Position numbers and translations under genes: made by a program | The notes under the pieces: generated by a model | What the model was told of the DNA's origin: nothing | Databases searched by the model: none | Seen by the model: only the letters and a program-made list of their open reading frames with translations | Part shown: piece after piece, positions 47,849 through 56,229 of the stretch | Layout of the letters: every line of letters starts with the position of its first letter | Position numbering within the stretch: position 1 is the first letter of the stretch | NCBI RefSeq assembly: GCF_900114825.1 | Contig: NZ_FOUI01000009.1 | Location: 1-64,000, forward strand | Length of the DNA: 64,000 nt | Direction of reading: 5' to 3' | DNA from: Halopseudomonas yangmingensis | GTDB lineage: Bacteria > Pseudomonadota > Gammaproteobacteria > Pseudomonadales > Pseudomonadaceae

Positions 47849-48745
47849 ATGCCTGCTGCGCCGTACCCCGTGTCCTATATCGAACCGGTATTTCGCCCAC
47901 CCAGCGAGGCGCATTCGCTGATTCTGCCGGTAACCAACGGCTGCTCCTGGAACAAATGTACATTCTGTGAAATGTACACCGCCCCTCAGAAAAAATTCCG
48001 TGCCCGCGATGAGTCCGAGGTGCTGGACGAGATCCGCCGTGCCGGTGAGCAATTGATCGTGCAGCGGATATTTCTGGCCGACGGCGATGCCATGGTGTTG
48101 CCGACCCACCGGCTGCTGCGCATCCTGCAGGCAATCCGCGAATATATGCCTGAAGTCAATCGGGTTACCTCCTACTGCTTGCCGCGCAATCTCAAGCGCA
48201 AGTCGGTGGATGAGCTGCGCGAGCTGCGTGAGGCCGGTCTGCAGATGCTCTACGTGGGCGCCGAATCCGGCGATGACGAGGTGCTGGAGCGAGTCAACAA
48301 GGGTGAAACCCGGGCCTCTACCGCCGAGGCATTGCTCAAGGCGGGGGAGGCTGGCATCCAGCGTTCGGTGATGATTCTCAACGGGCTTGGCGGCGCCAGC
48401 CTGAGTCGCCAGCATGCGCTGAACTCGGCGGCGTTGATGAACGATACCCAGCCGGAATACCTGTCTACACTGGTGGTGAGCTTTCCGCAGGGCATGCAGC
48501 GTTTTCGTGAACGTTACAGCGATTTCCAGCCACTCGACCAGGCCGGTCTGTTCAGTGAAATGCACTGGTTTGTCGAGGCGCTGGAGCTGAATGACAGCGT
48601 GTTCCGCAGTGATCATGCCTCCAACTACCTGGTGCTCAAGGGCGTATTGGGGCGTGACAAGGCGCACATGCTTGAGCAGATTGAGCTGGCACGTACACGT
48701 CCCGAGCGGGCCGGACTGCGTGCCGAGTGGATGCGTGGTCTGTAA
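47849..48745 (+). CDS. Radical SAM protein of unknown function
   Basis: 298 residues, TIM-barrel radical SAM core. The cluster motif is C-x4-C-x2-C (NGCSWNKCTFC), the spacing seen in a subfamily with GCPHNRCTFC-like loops rather than the canonical Cx3Cx2C. Other hallmarks are FLADGDAM, VTSYCLPRNL and YVGAESGDDEVLERVNKGE, close to Elp3/HemN-like enzymes. Substrate unknown. GGAG precedes the ATG. The following lipoprotein gene starts 27 bases later on the same strand. Confidence 0.85.
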   Translation: MPAAPYPVSYIEPVFRPPSEAHSLILPVTNGCSWNKCTFCEMYTAPQKKFRARDESEVLDEIRRAGEQLIVQRIFLADGDAMVLPTHRLLRILQAIREYMPEVNRVTSYCLPRNLKRKSVDELRELREAGLQMLYVGAESGDDEVLERVNKGETRASTAEALLKAGEAGIQRSVMILNGLGGASLSRQHALNSAALMNDTQPEYLSTLVVSFPQGMQRFRERYSDFQPLDQAGLFSEMHWFVEALELNDSVFRSDHASNYLVLKGVLGRDKAHMLEQIELARTRPERAGLRAEWMRGL

Positions 48746-48772
48746 ACGATCGAACAGCAAGCCGGAGGTTTG

Positions 48773-49372
48773 ATGGGCAAGTCACTGCTGCTGGTATGTC
48801 TGGCCGTGCTGTTGGCCGGTTGCGTCAAGCCTTCGGACATGCAGGCCACCTCGCGCTATTACCTGGGCGACGCCGGTGTGCTGGATCATCACCGCATCGA
48901 GCGGCGTGCCAACTGGACGCTGCAGTCCGACTCGCGGCTGTTTATTGCCCAGGGGCATTATATGCCTGACGGCAATGCCCAGGTGCGGCCGAATATCGTC
49001 GCCGAACAGGCCTTCGCCGCGGCGGTTGAGCTGTTCCCCGAGGTGCGTCGCGCCAGTCAGCCGCTGGGGCTTGATGAGGCGTTGGGTGAGGCCCACAGCC
49101 AACGTATGGATTACCTGCTGTATGCGCGTTTTGCCTCGGCCAGGGACGCGCTTGGCAGTGTTGAACAGTGGGAGGAGCAGGGCACTGATGCGCCGCTGGG
49201 AACCGACCGGGCGGTGTTGCAGCTGACGCTGTTCGAGGCTGGCAGTCGACGGCAGATAGACCATGCAGTCATACGTTCGCGCGGTGGCTTTTTGCAATTG
49301 TGGAAAGCCGACCCGGAAGATCTGCTCGGCCGTCCGCTGCGCGACTATCTGAACCGTCTGCTGGCCCGCTGA
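48773..49372 (+). CDS. DUF4823 lipoprotein
   Basis: 199 residues with a lipobox VLLAGC (Cys17) after a short signal peptide. The rest resembles DUF4823: an early YYLGDAGVLDHHRIE, then alpha/beta with FAAAVELFPEVRRASQPLG and a basic C-terminus. Function unknown. CGGAGG sits four to five bases before ATG. It forms a likely operon with the radical SAM gene upstream and the DUF1285 gene nine bases downstream. Confidence 0.82.
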   Translation: MGKSLLLVCLAVLLAGCVKPSDMQATSRYYLGDAGVLDHHRIERRANWTLQSDSRLFIAQGHYMPDGNAQVRPNIVAEQAFAAAVELFPEVRRASQPLGLDEALGEAHSQRMDYLLYARFASARDALGSVEQWEEQGTDAPLGTDRAVLQLTLFEAGSRRQIDHAVIRSRGGFLQLWKADPEDLLGRPLRDYLNRLLAR

Positions 49373-49381
49373 GGGGTTTCT

Positions 49382-49966
49382 ATGAGTGATCTTGCGCCTG
49401 TTGCCGAAACCCTGCTCAAGTCCCTGCCGGATGCAACTGCCGAAGAGGTGTTAAAGCCAGCGCCCGTACATCTCTGGAATCCGCCGCTCAGCGGTGAGCT
49501 GGATATGCGTATCGCCCGGGACGGCACCTGGTATCACGAGGGGCGGCCGATTCGTCGGCACCGGCTGGCGCGGCTGTTTGCCAGTATCCTGCGGTTGGAA
49601 GAGGACGGTCGTTATGTGCTGGTGACGCCGGTGGAACGTTGGCTGATCCGGGTCGAGGCGACACCCTTTGTGGTTATTCGCGCGGATGTGGAGGGCGACG
49701 CTGACGATCAGCGCATTCACCTGACCACCAACATGGACGAGAGTTTCTGGCTGGATGCCGCCCACCCCTTGCAGATGCTGCCCGTGGGGGTTTCCGGTGA
49801 ACTGCAGCCGGTTGTCGTGGTGCGCGATGGTCTGCAGGCGCGGTTGCATCGGAATGTCTACTACCAACTGGCCGAACTGTCGGCGCCGATGCAGCAGGAA
49901 GGTCTCGAGCGATTTGGTGTGCACAGTTGTGGTTGTTTCTTCCCGATGGACGGTCAGCAAAGCTGA
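49382..49966 (+). CDS. DUF1285 family protein
   Basis: 194 residues of the DUF1285 family: VHLWNPPLSGELDMRIARDGTWYHEGRPIRR near the start, EDGRYVLVTPVERWLIRVEATPF in the middle and a late FGVHSCGCFFP. The fold of a solved homologue is a two-domain beta structure; function unknown. No signal peptide. Last gene before the nrdJ promoter region. Confidence 0.86.
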   Translation: MSDLAPVAETLLKSLPDATAEEVLKPAPVHLWNPPLSGELDMRIARDGTWYHEGRPIRRHRLARLFASILRLEEDGRYVLVTPVERWLIRVEATPFVVIRADVEGDADDQRIHLTTNMDESFWLDAAHPLQMLPVGVSGELQPVVVVRDGLQARLHRNVYYQLAELSAPMQQEGLERFGVHSCGCFFPMDGQQS

Positions 49967-50069
49967 TCGATGGCTGCAACCCGCACGGAGACTGGCTGAC
50001 TTGCCGGTCGAAGGACCGCACTGGCCTTTTATGCACGCCCGTCAAGCCCTTCCGGCTCAATTTTCACGG

Positions 50070-50098
50070 TTGATATTTCCTATATCTGGGTCTAGGAT
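50070..50098 (+). promoter_or_regulatory. Probable sigma-70 promoter of nrdJa with internal dyad
   Basis: TTGATA (50070-50075), 17-bp spacer, TAGGAT (50093-50098), 110 bp before the nrdJa ATG. An inverted repeat GATAT-N5-ATATC (50072-50086) covers the -35 and spacer, a typical repressor position. The 241-bp upstream region otherwise holds no gene. Confidence 0.55.
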
Positions 50099-50207
50099 TG
50101 CGCGTCATGCACAACCAGTAGTGTTTTTTGCCAGTGTCGACCATAAGCCGGCGCAGGCCTTGAAGCTGGCCCTCCGGGGCCGTCAGCCGAGCATTCAGGA
50201 GATAACA

Positions 50208-52361
50208 ATGAGTCAGACAGCCAAGGTGCAGCGACTGCACAACGTGGTTACCAGCATTCCGTTGCAGACTGCGTCGGAAGATATCTGGGATACCAAGTAC
50301 CGACTCAAGACCAAGGACGGTGTAGCTATCGACAAGACTGTTGATGAGAGCTACCAGCGGGTTGCCCGCGCCCTGGCCGAAGTCGAGGAACCCAAGGTGC
50401 GCGAGCACTGGTACGAGCAGTTTCTCTGGGCCCTGCGCCACGGTGCGATTCCGGCTGGCCGGATTACCTCGAATGCCGGTGCGCTGGAGCACAAGCCGGC
50501 CACCTCGACCATCAACTGCACAGTGTCGGCGACCATCGGCGATTCGATGGACGATATCCTGTCCAAGCTGCACGAAGCCGGTTTGACCCTCAAGGCCGGC
50601 TGCGGTATCGGTTACGAGTTCTCTACCCTGCGCCCGCGTGGTGCCTATGTTTCCGGCGCCGGCGCCTACACCTCCGGCCCGCTGTCGTTTATGGATATCT
50701 ACGACAAGATGTGCTTTACCGTTTCTTCTGCCGGTGGCCGTCGCGGTGCGCAGATGGCTACCTTTGATGTCGGCCATCCGGATGTAATGGACTTTATCCG
50801 CGCCAAGCGCGAGAGCGGTCGGCTGCGCCAGTTCAACCTGTCGCTGCTGATCACCGAGGAGTTCATGCAGGCGGTAGAGGAGGATGCCGACTGGAAGCTG
50901 GCCTTCCCGCTGACCCAGGCCGAAGCGGATGCCGATGCTGTTGATCTGAACGATGACAGCCAGGTGATCTGGCGTGAGTGGCCGAGCAATGCCCGTTACG
51001 TCACCCGTGAGGATGGCCAGGTAGCCTGCCGGGTGTTCCGTACGGTGAAGGCGCGCCGGGTGTGGGACATGATCATGGCCTCTACCTATGACTTTGCCGA
51101 GCCGGGTTTCATCCTGATCGACCGCGTCAACCAGATGAACAACAACTGGTTCTGCGAGGCGATCCGCGCCACCAACCCCTGTGGCGAGCAGCCGTTGCCG
51201 CCGCACGGCGCCTGCCTGCTGGGTTCGGTCAACCTGACCCTGTTCGTGCGTGACCCGTTCACCGACAAGGCGCGTTTCGACTGGGACGAGTACCGCAAGG
51301 TGGTGGATATTTTCACCCGCATGCTCGACAACGTGGTGGAGATCAACGGCCTGCCGCTGGAGCAGCAGCGCGACGAGATCTACCGCAAGCGCCGGCATGG
51401 CATGGGCTTCCTCGGTCTGGGCTCGGCGATGACCATGCTGCGCATGAAGTACGGTTCGCCGGAGTCGCTGGAGTTCACCGAAGAGGTGTCCCGCGAGATG
51501 GCGGTGCAGGGCTGGCGTACTGCCCTGCAACTGGCTGAAGAAAAGGGCCCGGCGCCGATCATGGACGAGGAGTTCGAGGTTACCGAGAAGATGCTCGCCA
51601 AGCGTCCGGAAATGCGTGCGGATGGCTTCAAGGCCGGTGACCGGGTCAAGGGCAAGGTGCTCTGGGCCAAATACAGCCGCTATATGCAGCAGGTGGCCGG
51701 GGTGGATGCCGAACTGATCGCGCAACTGGCCGAGAAGGGTGGTCGCTTCACCCACCACAGCTCGATTGCGCCGACCGGCACCATTTCCCTGTCGCTGGCC
51801 AACAACGCCTCCAACGGTATCGAGCCAAGCTTCGCCCACCACTATTTCCGTAATGTGATCCGCGAAGGCAAGAAGTCCAAGGAAAAGGTCGACGTATTCA
51901 GCTTCGAGCTGCTGGCCTACCGGCACTTTATCGATGCCGAGGCGCTGCCGAGCCTGGAAGCCGGAAAGCGTAACCTGCCGGACTACTTTATCGCCGCCGA
52001 TGATGTGACGCCGATGCAGCACGTGGATGTGCAGGCGGCCGCACAGAAGTGGGTGGACTCGTCGATTTCCAAGACCGCCAACGTGCCGACCGACTACCCC
52101 TACGAGCAGTTCAAGGACATCTATCTGTATGCCTACCGTCAGGGTCTGAAAGGCTGCACCACCTTCCGTTTCAATCCCGAGGCGTTCCAGGGCGTGCTGG
52201 TCAAGGAAGAAGATCTGGCCAATACCACCTACCGCTTCAAGCTGGATGACGGCAGCTTTATTGAGGTCAAGGGCAACGAAGAGGTGGAATACGACGGCGA
52301 GCTGCACAGTGCCGCCAACCTGTACGATGCCCTCAAGGAAGGCTACTACGGCAAGTTCTGA
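50208..52361 (+). CDS. nrdJa: Class II (B12-dependent) ribonucleotide reductase, NrdJa subunit
   Basis: 717 residues. The adenosylcobalamin-dependent reductase catalytic chain: redox Cys104 (TINCTVSATIGD), radical-site Cys325 in NPCGEQPL, partner Cys336 (GACLLGSVNL), and the GGRRGAQMA and APTGTISL substrate-phosphate loops. As in P. aeruginosa, the enzyme is split and the C-terminal part is encoded next as nrdJb. It makes dNTP precursors without oxygen when B12 is available. GGAG lies seven bases before the ATG; a much longer in-frame extension upstream is not credible. Confidence 0.96.
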   Translation: MSQTAKVQRLHNVVTSIPLQTASEDIWDTKYRLKTKDGVAIDKTVDESYQRVARALAEVEEPKVREHWYEQFLWALRHGAIPAGRITSNAGALEHKPATSTINCTVSATIGDSMDDILSKLHEAGLTLKAGCGIGYEFSTLRPRGAYVSGAGAYTSGPLSFMDIYDKMCFTVSSAGGRRGAQMATFDVGHPDVMDFIRAKRESGRLRQFNLSLLITEEFMQAVEEDADWKLAFPLTQAEADADAVDLNDDSQVIWREWPSNARYVTREDGQVACRVFRTVKARRVWDMIMASTYDFAEPGFILIDRVNQMNNNWFCEAIRATNPCGEQPLPPHGACLLGSVNLTLFVRDPFTDKARFDWDEYRKVVDIFTRMLDNVVEINGLPLEQQRDEIYRKRRHGMGFLGLGSAMTMLRMKYGSPESLEFTEEVSREMAVQGWRTALQLAEEKGPAPIMDEEFEVTEKMLAKRPEMRADGFKAGDRVKGKVLWAKYSRYMQQVAGVDAELIAQLAEKGGRFTHHSSIAPTGTISLSLANNASNGIEPSFAHHYFRNVIREGKKSKEKVDVFSFELLAYRHFIDAEALPSLEAGKRNLPDYFIAADDVTPMQHVDVQAAAQKWVDSSISKTANVPTDYPYEQFKDIYLYAYRQGLKGCTTFRFNPEAFQGVLVKEEDLANTTYRFKLDDGSFIEVKGNEEVEYDGELHSAANLYDALKEGYYGKF

Positions 52362-52425
52362 ACAGCCGCAGGCCCATTACCCCATTGCAAGGCCCTGTCG
52401 CTGACGGGGCAGAGGAATACCCATC

Positions 52426-53130
52426 ATGGCAGTGAAAATCAGCAACAAGATCGTCGATTACGCAGTGGTCAAGCCGGACGAGCCCAAAGCCGTCGTTCAG
52501 GAGGTTGCCAAGGCAGCCCTGGCCATCGAGGAAATGCACGAGAAGCTCAAGCGCCCGCAGGACCTGGAAGGCAGCACCTACAAGATCAAGACCCCGGTGT
52601 CCGAGCATGCGCTCTACGTCACCATCAATGATCTGGTGCTGAACCCGGGCAGTGACCACGAATCGCGCCGGCCCTTCGAGATCTTCATCAACTCGAAGAA
52701 CATGGAGCATTACCAGTGGATTTCCGCACTGACGCTGATTATCTCGGCGGTGTTCCGCAAGGGCGGCGACTGCACCTTCCTGGTTGAGGAGCTGCGCAGT
52801 GTATTCGATCCCAAGGGCGGCTACATGAAGCGCGGTGGCCGCTGGATGCCTTCGCTGGTCGCCGAGATTGGCGATGTACTGGACCAGCACCTGAAAAAGA
52901 TCGGCATGTTGCAGGACGAGATGGATGACCATCAGCGTGCCTACCTGGAGCAGAAGCGCGCCGAATTCACCAGTCTCAAGCCCCAGGGGCAGGTGGATGC
53001 CGAGTGTGACGACAGCACCCAGTCCTATCCGCCGGGTGCGGTAATGTGTGGCAAGTGCCACACCCAGGCAGCGGTGCAGATGGACGGCTGTCTGACCTGC
53101 CTGAACTGCGGCGACAGCAAGTGCGGCTAA
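52426..53130 (+). CDS. nrdJb: Class II ribonucleotide reductase, NrdJb subunit
   Basis: 234 residues: TSCPD-type domain (about 50-160: VTINDLVLNPGSDHESRRPFEIFINS) and a C-terminal cysteine cluster (CGKCHTQAA, CLTCLNCGDSKCG) that holds the redox pair regenerating the NrdJa active site, plus a likely zinc site. It is the separate counterpart of the C-terminus of unsplit NrdJ. AGAGGA lies nine bases before the ATG, 64 bases after nrdJa, so the two form an operon. Confidence 0.93.
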   Translation: MAVKISNKIVDYAVVKPDEPKAVVQEVAKAALAIEEMHEKLKRPQDLEGSTYKIKTPVSEHALYVTINDLVLNPGSDHESRRPFEIFINSKNMEHYQWISALTLIISAVFRKGGDCTFLVEELRSVFDPKGGYMKRGGRWMPSLVAEIGDVLDQHLKKIGMLQDEMDDHQRAYLEQKRAEFTSLKPQGQVDAECDDSTQSYPPGAVMCGKCHTQAAVQMDGCLTCLNCGDSKCG

Positions 53131-53155
53131 GGCCGCACCTGCCAGGCGTTACCAT

Positions 53156-53575
53156 TCAGAGATGGAAGTCGCCGCTGGCTTCCGGCTGGTAGGTAATGTC
53201 GATGATTTTCAGTTTCAATGGACGGCCGCCCGGGCCTGTCCAGTCAATGCTCTGGCCTTTCTTCAGGCCGAGCAGGGCGATGCCGACTGGTGCCAGAATT
53301 GAAATGGTACCGGCTCGGCCGGCTTGGTCGGGGTATACCAGAGTCAGCACAAACTCACGGCTGCTGGCTTCGTCGACAAAGCGCACCGTTGAGTTCATGG
53401 TCACCACATCCGGTGTGATGCTGGTATGGCTGACTACGCGAGCGCGCAACATCTCGCCTTCCAGGGCTTCCATCAGGTCAATGGGACCGTCCAGGGTATC
53501 CAGCACCTTTTCCAGACGCTGAACATCCAGGCGTGACATCACAATGGCGGGTGACTTGTTCATGGCGAACGGCAT
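53156..53575 (-). CDS. rnk: Regulator of nucleoside diphosphate kinase (Rnk), GreA/GreB C-terminal family
   Basis: 139 residues: an N-terminal short coiled coil (MSRLDVQRLEKVLDTL) shorter than in GreA, and a C-terminal FKBP-like GreA/B domain (PDVVTMNSTVRFVDE, LAPVGIALLGLKKGQSIDW). Rnk binds RNA polymerase without transcript-cleavage activity, and in P. aeruginosa affects NDK and alginate. Starts at 53575 (Shine-Dalgarno only two bases away) and 53563 (MNKSPAIV, better by family N-terminus) cannot be separated. Confidence 0.9.
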   Translation of the reverse strand: MPFAMNKSPAIVMSRLDVQRLEKVLDTLDGPIDLMEALEGEMLRARVVSHTSITPDVVTMNSTVRFVDEASSREFVLTLVYPDQAGRAGTISILAPVGIALLGLKKGQSIDWTGPGGRPLKLKIIDITYQPEASGDFHL

Positions 53576-53988
53576 TTCTCCTTGCTATGGGCAGGCCAGT
53601 GAAAAAAGCGACCTCGCGGGTCGCATGGCTGGACTGCTCAATGTGGTTGTATGCATCCGCAACCCGGTCGCTGACAGGGTGTCCGGGAACTGAGTAAAAG
53701 GGGCAGATGCGGGCGACAGGACGTCGGCCTTGCATCAGACACTACCAGAACCGCAGATAGTTGCAAGGCCCCGCACGGTTTTACTGTGCAGGGGGCGGCG
53801 GATGTGGCCGCCTGATTTATTGGTTTTGTGCGGATGCGCTGCGTGGCGGTTGTCTTTATTGCGCCGCCGCGGTCGGCAGGCTAGCCTGCAAGGCTGTAGG
53901 GCCTTGTTGCCAGTCTTTCCCTGTTTGTGCCTGAGCGGCATTTTTGTCAGAATCCGGCGATTTTCCATCATGATCAGGGGGCAAGGTA
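53576..53988. other. 413-bp intergenic region with several inverted repeats and no convincing gene
   Basis: Dyads seen: GCGACC/GGTCGC (53607-53623), GGCCTTGCA/TGCAAGGCC (53726-53734 with 53762-53770), CCCCGCAC/GTGC-A-GGGG (53769-53794), the 14-bp palindrome GCAGGCTAGCCTGC (53876-53889), and CAAGGC/GCCTTG (53889-53906). GCCTTG/CAAGGC thus recurs four times. A 104-codon frame here has Arg/Cys/Trp-rich, protein-unlike composition and was not called. Rnk and ACP promoters must lie here, but none is clear. Confidence 0.55.
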
Positions 53989-54234
53989 ATGGAGCGTCTT
54001 ATCGAGGTTCAGCAGTTACTGCGGCGCAATCTGCATCTGGATGATCAGCAACCGCTGGATCCGGATACCGAGTTGCTTGGAGCCATGCCCGAATTCGACT
54101 CCATGGCGGTGGTATTGATTCTGGCGGATATCCAGAGCACTTTCGGGATCCAGATCCCTGACGACGAGATCGAGGCAGAAGCCTTTCTCACCGTCGCCAG
54201 TCTCCACCATTTCATAATGTCCCGGCTGGGCTGA
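53989..54234 (+). CDS. Orphan acyl carrier protein
   Basis: 81 residues, the four-helix phosphopantetheine carrier fold. The 4'-phosphopantetheine Ser is in EFDSMAVVLILADIQ. The acidic recognition helix 2 is present, and the C-terminus DDEIEAEAFLTVASLHHFI resembles carrier proteins of the exosortase/polysaccharide type more than the fatty-acid AcpP (DSL motif). No synthase, ketosynthase or adenylation gene is nearby. AAGGT precedes the ATG. Confidence 0.85.
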   Translation: MERLIEVQQLLRRNLHLDDQQPLDPDTELLGAMPEFDSMAVVLILADIQSTFGIQIPDDEIEAEAFLTVASLHHFIMSRLG

Positions 54235-54349
54235 GTCACTGCTATTCTCCATGCAGGCGACTAGATGACGGCATGTTTCTGCTCCCTTTCAGTGTATGCA
54301 GTTGGGCTCTAAGATCGCCTGATGGCAGGGAAGAACAATCGAGGTGACA

Positions 54350-55267
54350 ATGCGCGAACAACTGGATCAGGTGGTGCTGGCTGTGGAGCAGGTGCTGCTC
54401 GGCAAGCCTCGGGCAGTGCGGTTGGCAGTTGCCTGTCTGCTGGCTCGCGGGCATCTGTTGATCGAGGATCTGCCGGGGATGGGCAAGACCACCCTGTCAC
54501 AGGCGCTGGCACGTGTGATGGGCTTGAGCTACCAGCGCATCCAGTTCACCAGTGACCTGTTGCCGGGCGATATTCTTGGCACCTCGGTTTTTGACCGCGA
54601 CAGCGGGCAATTCGTTTTTCATCCGGGACCTGTCTTTGCCGAACTGATTCTCGCCGACGAGATCAACCGGGCCACGCCGAAAAGCCAGAGTGCGCTGCTT
54701 GAGGCGATGGAGGAAGGGCAGGTGACTATCGAGGGTGCCACTCGCCCGTTGCCCGATCCTTTTTTTGTTATAGCTACCCAGAATCCGGTCACCCAGGGCG
54801 GCACCTTTGCCTTGCCGGAATCGCAACTGGACCGCTTTTTGATGCGCCTGTCACTCGGCTACCCGTCGCCGGCGGCCGAGCGCAGTCTGTTGCAGGGTGA
54901 TCAGGGACGCAGCCGACTGGAGGCCCTGGCGCCCGTGCTGGACCCGATCCGGTTGCGTGCCTTGCAGGCGGCGGTACCGCGCGTGTCAGCGTCCGAGGCG
55001 ATTATCGAGTACATCCTGCGTCTGGTTGGTTACACCCGTGAGCAGGCAGGTTTTGCCTGGGGGCTGTCGCCGCGTGCCAGCCTTGGTTTGCTGGCTGCTG
55101 CCCGCGCCTGGGCTTTGCTCGAACATCGCCAGTATGTGATTCCCGAGGATGTGCAGGCGGTACTGCCGGCAGTGGTCAGCCATCGTTTGCGAGCCTCGGA
55201 TGACCCTGCCGGACATGGCGGCGGTGCCCTGGCCCGTCGGCTGCTGTCCGAGGTGGCGGCACTCTGA
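54350..55267 (+). CDS. moxR: MoxR family AAA+ ATPase
   Basis: 305 residues: Walker A EDLPGMGKTTLSQALA, Walker B LILADEINRATPKSQSALLEAMEEGQV, sensor 1 ATQNP and the C-terminal lid with Arg residues (WGLSPRASLGLLAAARAWA). MoxR proteins act as chaperones for metal or VWA/DUF58 partners. GAGGTGA precedes the ATG. The stop overlaps the DUF58 start (TGATG), matching P. aeruginosa PA2875-PA2873. Confidence 0.93.
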   Translation: MREQLDQVVLAVEQVLLGKPRAVRLAVACLLARGHLLIEDLPGMGKTTLSQALARVMGLSYQRIQFTSDLLPGDILGTSVFDRDSGQFVFHPGPVFAELILADEINRATPKSQSALLEAMEEGQVTIEGATRPLPDPFFVIATQNPVTQGGTFALPESQLDRFLMRLSLGYPSPAAERSLLQGDQGRSRLEALAPVLDPIRLRALQAAVPRVSASEAIIEYILRLVGYTREQAGFAWGLSPRASLGLLAAARAWALLEHRQYVIPEDVQAVLPAVVSHRLRASDDPAGHGGGALARRLLSEVAAL

Positions 55268-56229
55268 TGCAGCGCCTGCGCGGCTTGTTTCGCGGCTGGC
55301 TACAGGGCTGGCTACAGCGCCGGATGCCAGCCAGTGCCGAGGTTCGGCTCGGGCACCGTCAAATATTTATTCTGCCAACCCGCGCAGGGCTCGGCTTGCT
55401 CGCCCTGTTAGCGGCTTTGCTGGTCGCTGCAATTAACTACCAGAACAGTCTGGTGTATGCGCTGACTTTCCTGCTTTTCAGTTTGTTCTGGGTCACCCTG
55501 CACCACAGTTGGCGCAATCTGGCGGGAATGCAGCTGCGCAGCGGCGGTGTGGCGCCGGTATTTTGTGGTGAACAGGCCGCGCTAAGTCTGTGGCTGGATG
55601 CCGGGAGCCGGGCGCGCAGTGCCTTGCGGCTGGGCTGGCAGAGTCAGCAGCGCCTGACGCTGGACGTTGCTGCCGGTGAACCCCAGGCGGCAACCCTGTA
55701 TCTGCAGACTACCCGGCGCGGCTGGCTGTATCCCGAGCGTTTGCGTGTGGAAACCCGTTGGCCGCTGGGCTGGTTCGTTGCCTGGAGTCTGCCGGCACTG
55801 CAGTGGCAGGTGCTGGTTTATCCGCATCCGCTGCAGTTTCCATTGCCGGTCGGTGGCAGCGGAGCCGACGCCGAGGACGGTGAGCCGAGCGCCCTTGAAG
55901 GTGTCGAAGATTTTGCCGGTTTGCGTGCCTACCAGCCAGGTGACAGCAAGCGCCGGCTTGACTGGCGCGCCTGGTCACGTGGTCAAGGGTTGCACAGTCG
56001 GCTATTCACTGATCTGGCCGGCGACAGTTGCTGGCTGAGTCTGGATCTGGCCCAGGGTAATGATCTTGAGGCACGGCTGGGCTGTCTTACCGGCTGGGTC
56101 TTGCGTCTGGAGCGTGAGAGTCGTCCCTACGGTCTGTTGTTGGCGGGTGAGCGCATAGATCCGTCACTCGGGGAGGCGCACCGCGACCGCTGTCTGCGTG
56201 CTCTGGCCTTGTTCGGGAATAGCCCATGA
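55267..56229 (+). CDS. DUF58 domain protein (VWA-like, MoxR partner)
   Basis: 320 residues: two adjacent transmembrane helices (about 38-82), a beta-rich middle, and the DUF58 motif EGVEDFAGLRAYQPGDSKRRLDWRAWSRGQGLHSRLFTD-like region (about 215-255) followed by a degenerate VWA-type segment. It is the middle gene of the moxR-DUF58-tgpA operon, overlapping both neighbours (TGATG upstream, ATGA downstream). Confidence 0.9.
   Translation: MQRLRGLFRGWLQGWLQRRMPASAEVRLGHRQIFILPTRAGLGLLALLAALLVAAINYQNSLVYALTFLLFSLFWVTLHHSWRNLAGMQLRSGGVAPVFCGEQAALSLWLDAGSRARSALRLGWQSQQRLTLDVAAGEPQAATLYLQTTRRGWLYPERLRVETRWPLGWFVAWSLPALQWQVLVYPHPLQFPLPVGGSGADAEDGEPSALEGVEDFAGLRAYQPGDSKRRLDWRAWSRGQGLHSRLFTDLAGDSCWLSLDLAQGNDLEARLGCLTGWVLRLERESRPYGLLLAGERIDPSLGEAHRDRCLRALALFGNSP

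Noticed and set aside
49967-50207. Cobalamin riboswitch upstream of nrdJa
   Set aside because: Expected for a B12 enzyme, but no B12-box-like sequence or the known core could be recognised by eye; a model search would decide.
50064-52307. 747-codon minus-strand frame opposite nrdJa
   Set aside because: Shadow of a high-GC, codon-biased gene. nrdJa on the + strand carries all catalytic cysteines.
53730-54044. 104-codon frame in the rnk-ACP gap
   Set aside because: Arg/Cys/Trp-rich, out of frame with the ACP gene it overlaps, no Shine-Dalgarno; the stretch is full of inverted repeats instead.
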